Made by a program: the position numbers and the translations under genes. This document shows positions 1-5,611 of a stretch of 5,997 nucleotides of DNA, piece by piece. Location of the stretch: NCBI GenBank assembly GCA_002477465.1, contig DLPV01000058.1, positions 3,616 through 9,612 of the forward strand. Direction: 5' to 3'. Origin of the DNA: Gammaproteobacteria bacterium UBA7449. Lineage in GTDB: Bacteria; Pseudomonadota; Gammaproteobacteria; Pseudomonadales; Pseudohongiellaceae. Each line of letters opens with the position of its first letter. Position 1 is the first letter of the stretch. Under the pieces are notes generated by a model. The model searched no databases. It saw only the letters and a list, made by a program, of their open reading frames with translations, and had not been told where the DNA came from.

Positions 1-615
1 AGAAAGAAGATTTACTTCGGAGCCTACCGGGATATTGCGCTATCGGCTTCGGCACTGGAGCGTCTGCTTGCAGTCTGGCAACAAGAACTGCAGCCAGAAG
101 GGCTTAGTCTTTCAGAGAATGATTACATCGCTCTGGCCAGCAACCTGGCAATCAAGCTGCCACAGCGATCCCAGGAAATCGTGACAACCCAGCTTGGCAA
201 AATTGAGAACGAAGATCGCCGACGCCGCTTCGAGTGGATCAGCCCAGCGCTATCCCCTGAGCAACAGACCCGGGACGCATTCTTTAATTCGCTGCAGGAT
301 GAAAGCAATCGCCGAATTGAATCCTGGGTATTGGGTGCGCTTAATGCTCTGCATCATCCTCTGCGGCGGGAATTGTCTGAGGGTTATTTGCTGCCCAGTC
401 TGCAACTGCTTGAGGAAATCCAGGTCACTGGTGATATCTTTTTCCCTGCCCGCTGGCTGGGGGTGAGTCTCGGCAACTATACCTCCGCCTCAGCAGCAGC
501 AGCGGTGCGAGATTTTCTGGCCCAGTGCTCGAATTATAATCACCAGCTGCGGATGAAAATCCTGCAGGCTGCCGACACCCTATTTCGAGCGGTCGACTTT
601 CGGCAGACTAAGTGA
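1..615 (+). CDS. M1-family metallo-aminopeptidase, C-terminal end (5' partial)
   Basis: The frame is open from base 1 to a TGA at 613-615 and gives the last 204 residues of a protein that starts outside the window. The segment is all-helical. It contains WVLGALNALHHPLR (about residues 108-121) followed by LLPSLQLLEEIQVTGDIFF (about 129-147), which I recognise as typical of the C-terminal helical domain of large (about 850-residue) M1 zinc aminopeptidases of bacteria. In this family the HExxH...E zinc site and GxMEN motif lie in the N-terminal half, so catalytic competence cannot be judged here. Such enzymes remove N-terminal residues from peptides. The ending (LRMKILQAADTLFRA, then a short polar tail) looks like a natural C-terminus rather than a truncation. 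A possible small ORF overlaps the stop codon as GTGA. Family assignment is from recalled motif similarity and is fairly sure; substrate and localisation are unknown. Confidence 0.82.
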   Translation, partial: RKKIYFGAYRDIALSASALERLLAVWQQELQPEGLSLSENDYIALASNLAIKLPQRSQEIVTTQLGKIENEDRRRRFEWISPALSPEQQTRDAFFNSLQDESNRRIESWVLGALNALHHPLRRELSEGYLLPSLQLLEEIQVTGDIFFPARWLGVSLGNYTSASAAAAVRDFLAQCSNYNHQLRMKILQAADTLFRAVDFRQTK

Positions 616-764
616 TCGGCTGGGTTCTGTTTTGCCTGGTGCGGCTCAAGTCCGGCTACCCGGTTCTCGCTGCTTTCGGGCTCCTGTCTTTCACTTATTA
701 CCTAAACTCCCTGGTTTGTTGCGACCGCACCATGCCGTCAAAGGGCAGTTTTCGTTTACGATAA
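612..764 (+). CDS. possible 50-residue small membrane protein, GTG start overlapping the upstream stop
   Basis: A GTG at 612-614 overlaps the aminopeptidase stop codon (GTGA), the usual geometry of translational coupling. The frame then runs 50 codons to a TAA at 762-764. The product has a hydrophobic N-terminus (IGWVLFCLV, 2-10), a short basic stretch (R11, K13), a second hydrophobic segment (PVLAAFGLLSFTYYLNSLV, 17-35), a Cys-Cys pair (36-37) and a basic tail with R39, K44, R48 and R50. About 33 of 50 third codon positions are G or C, compatible with coding. No Shine-Dalgarno sequence is visible before the GTG, so expression would rely on coupling. I do not recognise the sequence. The alternative is a chance open frame in an intergenic leader; a conserved family member beside other M1 genes would decide it. 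Confidence 0.33.
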   Translation: MIGWVLFCLVRLKSGYPVLAAFGLLSFTYYLNSLVCCDRTMPSKGSFRLR

Positions 765-876
765 TATCTCGAAGATGTTGCTACTTAGCGGTTACTCAGT
801 TCAGGGTGGAAGCCTAGATTGAGCCATAGCATTCCGCTGTTCCCCTGATTTGATGAGAAGATCCAGCAAAAGCTTC
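765..876. other. non-coding leader, nothing recognised
   Basis: This stretch lies between the possible small ORF and the promoter of the membrane-protein operon. I see no start codon with a ribosome site, no tRNA-like fold and no T-tract terminator after a strong stem. A different plus-strand frame open from 632 to 817 has poor, Pro/Arg-rich composition and no ribosome site. Confidence 0.5.
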
Positions 877-904
877 TTGAACAAACTTTATTTTTGCATA
901 TACT
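877..904 (+). promoter_or_regulatory. sigma70-like promoter of the membrane protein/regulator operon
   Basis: A -35 element TTGAAC (877-882) and a -10 element TATACT (899-904) are separated by 16 bases of AT-rich DNA. Each differs from the sigma70 consensus at two positions. The start of transcription would fall near 911, about 45 bases before the ATG at 957. The -10 element overlaps an inverted repeat, so repressor binding there would block RNA polymerase. Confidence 0.62.
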
Positions 905-930
905 TTGAAAACCAAAGTGGTTTGCAAAAA
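891..930. promoter_or_regulatory. nested inverted repeat over the -10 region, probable operator
   Basis: Two perfect dyads share nearly the same centre (about 910). The outer arms are TTTTTGCA (891-898) and TGCAAAAA (923-930). The inner arms are ACTTTG (902-907) and CAAAGT (913-918), separated by AAAAC. A third overlapping dyad, AAACCA (909-914) and TGGTTT (918-923), shares the right side. The inner dyad overlaps the -10 box and the likely transcription start. The operon encodes a small winged-helix regulator, a type that usually binds such symmetric sites as a dimer, so autorepression is the simplest reading. The symmetry is seen directly; the binding protein is inferred. Confidence 0.55.
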
Positions 931-943
931 GATATCGTTAACC

Positions 944-949
944 AAGGAG
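944..949 (+). promoter_or_regulatory. ribosome binding site fixing the start at 957
   Basis: AAGGAG lies seven bases before the ATG at 957. This is a strong Shine-Dalgarno sequence at good spacing and settles the start of the membrane protein gene. Confidence 0.8.
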
Positions 950-956
950 AACTCCT

Positions 957-1580
957 ATGTCGGACTCAGTTAACAACACAGACCTGAATTATTTACGTGA
1001 AATAGCCGAATCTGGCCAGGCCGCGCCGCTGCTGGGCGGGCGTTTCCTGTCCTGGTGGGGTGCGCTCACCACCTTGGCCTATGCCGGTCACTGGCTGATC
1101 GCCATCGACATGCTGGGTCTGGATGGCTCGGCCTACGGCTGGATGTGGGGCACCTACCTAGTGCTGGGCATGGGCGGCCAGTTCTTGCTGGCGAGCACGT
1201 TTCCGGCCTCCAAGCCCGGTGCCTCCTCGGTGGGTAACCGCGCCGAGCGCATCGTCTGGCAGGCCGCGGGCTTCGCGCTGTTTGGTTATTTCGCGACGCT
1301 GATGGTGAAGTCCTTTGTCACCGGCAGCGCTGACATGGACTTTGCTTATTCTTTTGCCGTGGTGTTCATGGTCTACGATGTGGGGCTGATCACTACCGGT
1401 GCACTAGGTGAATCACAGACTCTGACGCGGGCCGGTATTGCTGCGCTCTTGCTGGTACCCGTTGCGGCCTGGTTCGCCGGTACCGCCACCAGTTGGCTGC
1501 TGGCCTCTATCGGTGCGGCCCTGTGCGTGCTGTTTCCAGGGCTAGTGATGCTGAAGAACGAGCCCAAGGTCGTTGAATAA
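957..1580 (+). CDS. six-helix inner-membrane protein of unknown function, paired with a winged-helix regulator
   Basis: This 207-residue protein has no signal peptide. A polar, probably cytoplasmic N-terminus (about 1-28) carries an amphipathic stretch, LNYLREIAESGQAAPLLGGR. It is followed by six likely membrane helices near 29-50, 62-82, 99-118, 128-148, 157-175 and 177-197, and a short charged tail. No catalytic or transporter motif is visible. From memory, the N-terminal pattern of acidic/basic residues followed by APLLGGRF is shared by uncharacterised membrane proteins encoded beside small PF13601-type regulators in proteobacteria. It is first in the operon, behind a clear promoter and AAGGAG site. 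Its TAA shares its last base with the ATG of the regulator (TAATG), so the two are probably translationally coupled. The DNA is GC-rich in places (44 of 60 bases at 1021-1080). It could be a sensor, a transporter accessory or a target of the regulator; I assign no function. Confidence 0.85.
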   Translation: MSDSVNNTDLNYLREIAESGQAAPLLGGRFLSWWGALTTLAYAGHWLIAIDMLGLDGSAYGWMWGTYLVLGMGGQFLLASTFPASKPGASSVGNRAERIVWQAAGFALFGYFATLMVKSFVTGSADMDFAYSFAVVFMVYDVGLITTGALGESQTLTRAGIAALLLVPVAAWFAGTATSWLLASIGAALCVLFPGLVMLKNEPKVVE

Positions 1581-1906
1581 TGACGGCAATGGAAGCGGAC
1601 AATCCATTTGATCACACGGACATAGACGACGTGATTCACGGTCGCCTAAGGCTTGGTATCATGGCCTACCTATCCAGTGTCAGTCCGGCCATTTTTGGCG
1701 AGCTAAGGGACAAGGTGCAGGCTACCGACGGCAACCTGTCCACTCACCTGCGCAAACTGGAAGATGCTGGTTACGTGAGGCAGGAGAAAAGCTTTGTAGG
1801 TAAGCGGCCACAGACGCGGATCTTTCTCACCGATCAGGGACGCGAAGCCTGGCTTGCTTGGATACAGCGCATGCAGGGGCTTATCAATGCTGTTGCCTCT
1901 GTCTGA
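1580..1906 (+). CDS. small winged-helix transcriptional regulator (PF13601/HTH_34 type)
   Basis: This 108-residue protein is essentially one winged-helix DNA-binding domain. Helix 1 covers about residues 16-33 (DVIHGRLRLGIMAYLSSV), and helix 2 about 37-47. A turn and recognition helix follow (TDGNLSTHLRKLEDAGYV, 49-66), then a beta wing rich in basic residues (about 67-84: KSFVGKRPQTR, then IFLT). A C-terminal helix (DQGREAWLAWIQRM, 85-98) is a likely dimerisation element. The pattern matches the MarR/ArsR-like group in Pfam PF13601. There is no metal-binding cysteine set, so an ArsR metal sensor is unlikely. The ATG at 1580 overlaps the preceding stop; ATG 1589 (Met4) is a possible alternative start. 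It probably binds the dyad at 891-930 and controls its own operon. The inducing signal is unknown. Family call is strong; target is inferred. Confidence 0.88.
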   Translation: MTAMEADNPFDHTDIDDVIHGRLRLGIMAYLSSVSPAIFGELRDKVQATDGNLSTHLRKLEDAGYVRQEKSFVGKRPQTRIFLTDQGREAWLAWIQRMQGLINAVASV

Positions 1907-1937
1907 GAAAAGTTGAATTCAGGCTAGGCAAGTGAAC

Positions 1938-1979
1938 CAGAGTAATAATACGATGCAGTATTATTACTCTGACTTTTTT
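1938..1979 (+). terminator. intrinsic terminator of the membrane protein/regulator operon
   Basis: A perfect 14-bp stem (1938-1951 with 1958-1971) encloses the 6-base loop GATGCA and is followed by AC and six Ts (1974-1979). It lies 31 bases after the regulator stop. The stem is AT-rich but long. The T-tract is on the plus strand only, so this is not an obvious terminator for the converging minus-strand operon. Confidence 0.85.
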
Positions 1980-2069
1980 GTGCCAATGCCGTGGAGGCAA
2001 TTTTAGCGAGGCCAATCAGCCTGCTCGCCCGCTGCAAGTAATTCTGAAATGACCAGCTCCAACTACAGA

Positions 2070-3836
2070 TCAATCGACCCCAATCGCACCAGCGCCTGGT
2101 CGTCTCGGGTCGGAGAAACCGAAGAACATACCATCCTCCCGCATTACTGTTTGCAGGCTTCCCATACCAGCACTGCGCTGGCTGAAGTTTATGTTGTGTC
2201 CTAAATCTATAAGGCGCGTCACTGTATCTGGGCTGATGCCGCTCTCTAATTCCATGACGTCCGGCTTCCATTGGTGGTGAATGCGGGGAGCAACAGCGGC
2301 GTCGGCGATATTCATGCCGAACTCCAACACGTTTAAAACCATCTGCATATTCGCGCTTATGATTTTTGACCCGCCAGGGCTGCCGGTCATCAAAATGGGT
2401 TGACCGTCCCTAGATACCATCACTGGTGACATGGAGCTGACAGGACGTCGGTTAGGTCGGATCAAGTTGTTTTCGCTGCCCATTAGGCCAAAGGCATCGG
2501 GAATATCTGACCGAAGGGTAAAATTTCCCATGTTGTTGTTCATCAGGATGCCGGTGCCTTTAATTACAACGCCAGAGCCAAAGGAAAACATTAAGGTATA
2601 GGTATTGCCAACCATATTGCCTTCGGCATCCACCACGGAGTAGTGAGTTGTCTCATCGCTCTCGTAGATCGCTAAGTTGCCCGGCGCGATTTCGTCTGAA
2701 GGCAGGGCTCGATTCATACTGATTTTTGCAGCCAAGTCACGGGCATAGTCTTTACTTATTAGAGCCTCGGTGGGGACTTCCACAAAATCCGGGTCGCCCA
2801 GATATTTGCTGCGGTCAGCGTAGGAAAACTTCATCGCCTCTGCAATGATGTGGAGGGCATCTGCGCTCTCGGGCCCCATTTTTGCCAGCGGAAAATTTTC
2901 CAGGATATTGAGCATCTGGATGACATGGGTGCCACCGGAACTTGGCGCAGGCATGGCCGCAATGTCGAAGCCGCGAAAAGTCCCGCGCACAGGTTCGCGC
3001 TCCAGCACTTGATAATTAGCCAGATCTTGCATGGTGATCAGACCGTTGTGGGCCTCCATGTCGGCGACGATTTTCTTGGCGACACTGCCTTTATAAAACG
3101 CATCCACACCATGTTCGGCGATCTCTGACAGAGTCCATGCGAGATCGGGCTGTTTCCACAGTTCGCCCACTTCATAGTTGGAGCCATCGGGCTTGTAAAA
3201 TTTGTGCAGGGCCGCGGGGTTGCTCTTCAAGCGCTGACTGCGTGATAGGTCGGCTGCCAGATCGTAAGTGACTTCAATACCATCGCGTGCCATTCGTATT
3301 GCTGGCTCCAGCACTTCAGCCAGGGTCATGGTGCCGTACTCTTCGACGATGTGAGCCAGTCCTGCCACTGAACCTGGCACCGCGGAAGATTTATGCGAGA
3401 AGCGGTAGGTCTCGTTGAGTACGACATTGCCGTCCTCATCGAAGTACATATCCTGATTTGCTGCAGCCGGCGCGGTTTCCCGAAAGTCGATTGCAATAGT
3501 CCTGTTCTCTGCCGCGACATGGACCAGCATGAATCCACCACCACCGATATTGCCAGCGCGCGGCAGGGTGACGGCGAGGGCGAATCCCAGAGCCGCACCG
3601 GCATCGATAGCATTACCGCCCTTTGCCAAGATTTCAGCGGCGATTTCGGAGGAAAGCTGATTATGACTTGCCACCATGCCTTTCTGGCCCATAACCGGGT
3701 GATTGATTGCACTATATTCGAAAAGAGGTTGGGGCGGAGTTTCCTGGGCGAAGCTGATCGAATCAGTTGCAACAGGGATAATGGTTGCTAGCACATAGAG
3801 GCCAGCAATGGTGAAGTGATGGATTTTTTTCAACAT
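2070..3836 (-). CDS. ggt: periplasmic gamma-glutamyltranspeptidase-family enzyme with altered substrate pocket
   Basis: This 588-residue Ntn-hydrolase precursor is close to the usual length of bacterial GGTs. Residues 1-30 form a Sec signal peptide (KK, then a hydrophobic core, then SFA before Q31), so it is periplasmic. Family features in order: GGNAIDAG (73-80), GNIGGGGFML (95-104), DFRETAP with R119, PAPSSGGTH (297-304), TTHYSVVD (396-403), PNRRPVSSMSP (461-471) and TGSPGGS (484-490). T396 is the predicted autoprocessing nucleophile, giving a large subunit of about 31-395 and a small subunit of 396-588. S467, S468, G488 and G489 match E. coli S462, S463, G483 and G484. A lid-loop-like segment (about 443-454) is kept, with F449 in place of the E. 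coli lid tyrosine. At the sites equivalent to E. coli N411, Q430 and D433 it has M416, N435 and N438, so specificity may differ. AGGA (3845-3848) lies eight bases before the ATG. It is second gene of the operon, 39 bases after the propeller gene. The symbol is by family, not proven activity. Confidence 0.93.
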   Translation of the reverse strand: MLKKIHHFTIAGLYVLATIIPVATDSISFAQETPPQPLFEYSAINHPVMGQKGMVASHNQLSSEIAAEILAKGGNAIDAGAALGFALAVTLPRAGNIGGGGFMLVHVAAENRTIAIDFRETAPAAANQDMYFDEDGNVVLNETYRFSHKSSAVPGSVAGLAHIVEEYGTMTLAEVLEPAIRMARDGIEVTYDLAADLSRSQRLKSNPAALHKFYKPDGSNYEVGELWKQPDLAWTLSEIAEHGVDAFYKGSVAKKIVADMEAHNGLITMQDLANYQVLEREPVRGTFRGFDIAAMPAPSSGGTHVIQMLNILENFPLAKMGPESADALHIIAEAMKFSYADRSKYLGDPDFVEVPTEALISKDYARDLAAKISMNRALPSDEIAPGNLAIYESDETTHYSVVDAEGNMVGNTYTLMFSFGSGVVIKGTGILMNNNMGNFTLRSDIPDAFGLMGSENNLIRPNRRPVSSMSPVMVSRDGQPILMTGSPGGSKIISANMQMVLNVLEFGMNIADAAVAPRIHHQWKPDVMELESGISPDTVTRLIDLGHNINFSQRSAGMGSLQTVMREDGMFFGFSDPRRPGAGAIGVD

Positions 3837-3875
3837 GACTCTGATCCTGACTAAATGGTTAAAGCGTGGAAGGGC

Positions 3876-5366
3876 CTAATGTTGCAGAACGTGAAACGAA
3901 CTGCCGCGATACTCAGCAAGGCTGATGTTTTCATAGCGCTGCGTTTGTCTGCCGGCTCTGGCTAAGAAAGTAACTTCAACAGTCACCGTATCGTAGCCCG
4001 GCAACCCAAAATGGACCGGCTTATTGCTGTGACTATTGTAACCATCGCCTGTATTGATCAGACGTAGCCCCAGCAGATCGCCCTGTTTGTTATAGATGCG
4101 AACTTCGGCGCCGGCCCGATTCAATACGCCATCTTGATCGCTGACACTGACCTGCAGTGATTGTCTGGCGGTTTCGCGCGACAGTTCATTTCGCACCAGA
4201 GGGTGACGACCAGCTATGTTATAACCCTCGGTTAGCGAGATATCTAGGTCGCCGTCGCCGTCAAAGTCGGCCCACTGCACGCCATGATCGCCGCCGTTCA
4301 GTGCAGTTTTGTCTAGATCCAGCTCTTCAAAGGTCTCGCCGAGATTCTGGAACAAACGGTCGTGAGGTGAGCGCAGCCCGTCTTCATCATGATAACCAGC
4401 GGCAAATAGATCCAGCCGGCCGTCGTTGTTAAAGTCGCCCCAGCTCGCGCCGACCATATGGTCATTGCCTTCTATGCCCATGGCGCTACTTACTTCTTCA
4501 AAGCTGCCGCTGCCGTTGTTCTGGTAGAGTTTGTTGATCCCGTAGGTTGCTACAAACAGATCGAAGTTTCCATCATTGTTGTAATCACCCACGGTGCAAT
4601 CAACACCACCGTCACCACGTTCGCGGGCGCCACCCTCCATGTCCAGCTCTGCTGCTACATCGGTGAAGGTATCGCCGTCGTTGCGATAAAGCGCATCTTT
4701 TCCCGTACCTTGGTTAGCCAAGAATAAATCCAGTCGTCCGTCCCGATTATAGTCGAACCAGCATGCACCGACGGTGGCGCGGGGATCTGCTAGTCCCAAC
4801 TCAGTGCCGACTTCGACAAACTTGCCGTCCACATTGCGGAACAAAACATTCGGTCCAACGCGATCGGCGACAAACAAGTCAAGGCTGCCGCTATTATCAA
4901 AATCCACCCAGCTGATCTGCCTGGTACTTACCTGTGGAATGCCGACTCCCAGTTCTTCTGTGACCTCGGTAAAGCCCTGTGATCTGTCATTGTGGAATAG
5001 TTCATTGCCCTGGCGATTACTGCCTATGTACAGATCCAGGTAGCCGTCGCCATCATAGTCGCCCCAGGCTATGGCTCGTCGTTCCTTTCCATCGGTAGGT
5101 AAGCCCAGCACTGGTCCCACATTAGTAAAGCCGCCCAGCTCATTGTTGTAAAGCCTGACATCCCCGGTCTTGAAAGCCACTACCAGGTCCAGATCGCCAT
5201 CGTTGTCATAGTCGCCCCAGGCATTGGACAATCCCATATTACCGCCAAATGTGTCGGGCTGGATGCGGGAAAAGGCAGGCGGGAGAGGTTGGGCTACGGT
5301 GTTTGTGGTCAGCATAATTATCGCCACACTGGCTAGCAATTGGATAGCGGCGGAATTCAGTTTCAT
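3876..5366 (-). CDS. exported FG-GAP/VCBS seven-bladed propeller protein with C-terminal ASPIC/UnbV domain
   Basis: This 496-residue protein has a Sec signal peptide (MKLN, hydrophobic core 6-21, predicted cut after TVA at 25). Seven calcium-loop motifs of the DxDxDGxxD type begin at residues 52, 103, 155, 205, 261, 311 and 367, spaced 50-56 residues apart: one per blade of a seven-bladed beta-propeller. Most blades also carry the usual LF/LY-x-N and later F-x-E-V elements. The third loop (DFDNSGSLDL) has Ser at the fifth ligand position and is degenerate. Residues about 403-496 match the ASPIC/UnbV domain (PF07593): NRAGAEVRI, GDGYNSHSNKPVHFGLPG, then a beta-strand end. Proteins of this type are secreted or surface-bound and usually bind ligands or partners rather than catalyse. 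GAGGA (5377-5381) lies ten bases before the ATG, slightly far. First gene of a probable operon with the GGT-family enzyme. The partner or ligand is unknown. Confidence 0.92.
   Translation of the reverse strand: MKLNSAAIQLLASVAIIMLTTNTVAQPLPPAFSRIQPDTFGGNMGLSNAWGDYDNDGDLDLVVAFKTGDVRLYNNELGGFTNVGPVLGLPTDGKERRAIAWGDYDGDGYLDLYIGSNRQGNELFHNDRSQGFTEVTEELGVGIPQVSTRQISWVDFDNSGSLDLFVADRVGPNVLFRNVDGKFVEVGTELGLADPRATVGACWFDYNRDGRLDLFLANQGTGKDALYRNDGDTFTDVAAELDMEGGARERGDGGVDCTVGDYNNDGNFDLFVATYGINKLYQNNGSGSFEEVSSAMGIEGNDHMVGASWGDFNNDGRLDLFAAGYHDEDGLRSPHDRLFQNLGETFEELDLDKTALNGGDHGVQWADFDGDGDLDISLTEGYNIAGRHPLVRNELSRETARQSLQVSVSDQDGVLNRAGAEVRIYNKQGDLLGLRLINTGDGYNSHSNKPVHFGLPGYDTVTVEVTFLARAGRQTQRYENISLAEYRGSSFHVLQH
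4239..5213 (-). repeat. seven FG-GAP blade repeats encoded in the propeller gene
   Basis: This span encodes residues 52-376, running from the first to the seventh calcium loop. The repeats are clear in protein (DYDNDGDLDL, DYDGDGYLDL, DFDNSGSLDL, DYNRDGRLDL, DYNNDGNFDL, DFNNDGRLDL, DFDGDGDLDI) but diverged in DNA. They therefore look old and are not a recent tandem expansion. Confidence 0.88.
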
Positions 5367-5611
5367 GGAATCAGAGTCCTCGTCTTTAACAGGTGGTAGC
5401 AGGCGCTTCCAGGCTCAGGCCCGTCGCTGCGCCGGATCAGGTTTGCAAGTTCCAAAGGTCGAATCAATTAATTTCAATATCGGGGCGTTCACTGTGAACC
5501 CGTTATAAGAGTCGCTTGATATAGGCATAGCTTCCCAGCGAATAGATCGGGCCCGCTTCTTCCTTGATAATCCACCCAAGCCTTTAGAAAGACTCTTCCC
5601 GATGAGGCGCA
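5367..5611. other. upstream region of the propeller gene, no confident gene
   Basis: This region should hold the leader and promoter of the minus-strand operon. I see no good -35/-10 pair. The best -10-like element is TATAAC on the minus strand (5507 to 5502), without a matching -35. A perfect palindrome sits at 5487-5499. A minus-strand frame open at 5618-5415 lacks a ribosome site and is not convincing. A second minus frame (5664-5464) reads protein-like but is broken by two stops and may be a relic. Confidence 0.45.
5487..5499. promoter_or_regulatory. 13-bp palindrome, candidate operator upstream of the propeller/GGT operon
   Basis: GTTCAC-T-GTGAAC is a perfect 6-1-6 dyad, 121-133 bases upstream of the propeller start codon. 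On the minus strand it lies just downstream of a TATAAC element (5507 to 5502), so it would overlap a start site if that is a real -10 box. No good -35 element is seen, so activator-dependent or other control is possible. The binding protein is not identifiable. Confidence 0.3.

Noticed and set aside
632..817. Plus-strand open frame of 61 codons after the aminopeptidase
   Set aside because: Pro/Arg-rich low-quality composition and no Shine-Dalgarno site. The GTG frame at 612-764 is the better coding candidate for the same DNA.
1373..1639. Minus-strand open frame antisense to the membrane protein and regulator genes
   Set aside because: It lies opposite two well-supported genes and is explained by their codon bias.
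2006..2028. Hairpin GCGAGGC...GCCTGCTCGC as terminator of the minus-strand operon
   Set aside because: On the minus strand the stem is followed by TAAAATT, not a T-tract, and the stem has a bulge. It is too weak to call.
1924..2271. Minus-strand open frame of 115 codons overlapping the 3' end of the GGT gene
   Set aside because: It is mostly antiphase to the strongly supported GGT reading frame, crosses the plus-strand terminator, and has no ribosome site or family resemblance.
3837..5378. 9-base inverted match GACTCTGAT just upstream of both minus-strand start codons (3837-3845 and 5370-5378)
   Set aside because: Dozens of 9-base inverted matches are expected by chance in 6 kb, and the two sites lie in opposite orientation relative to their genes.
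5393..5456. Minus-strand leader with TTGCAAACC, GCGCAGCG and ACGGGCCTGAG, vaguely like a cyclic-di-GMP-I (GEMM) riboswitch core
   Set aside because: There is no P2 hairpin with a GNRA tetraloop, and the conserved ACGCAAAGC core is not present. The resemblance is limited to short GC-rich strings. A covariance-model search with a significant hit would reverse this.
5455..5468. GGTCGAATC string resembling a tRNA T-loop
   Set aside because: The T-loop consensus is incomplete and no acceptor, D or anticodon arms can be paired around it on either strand.
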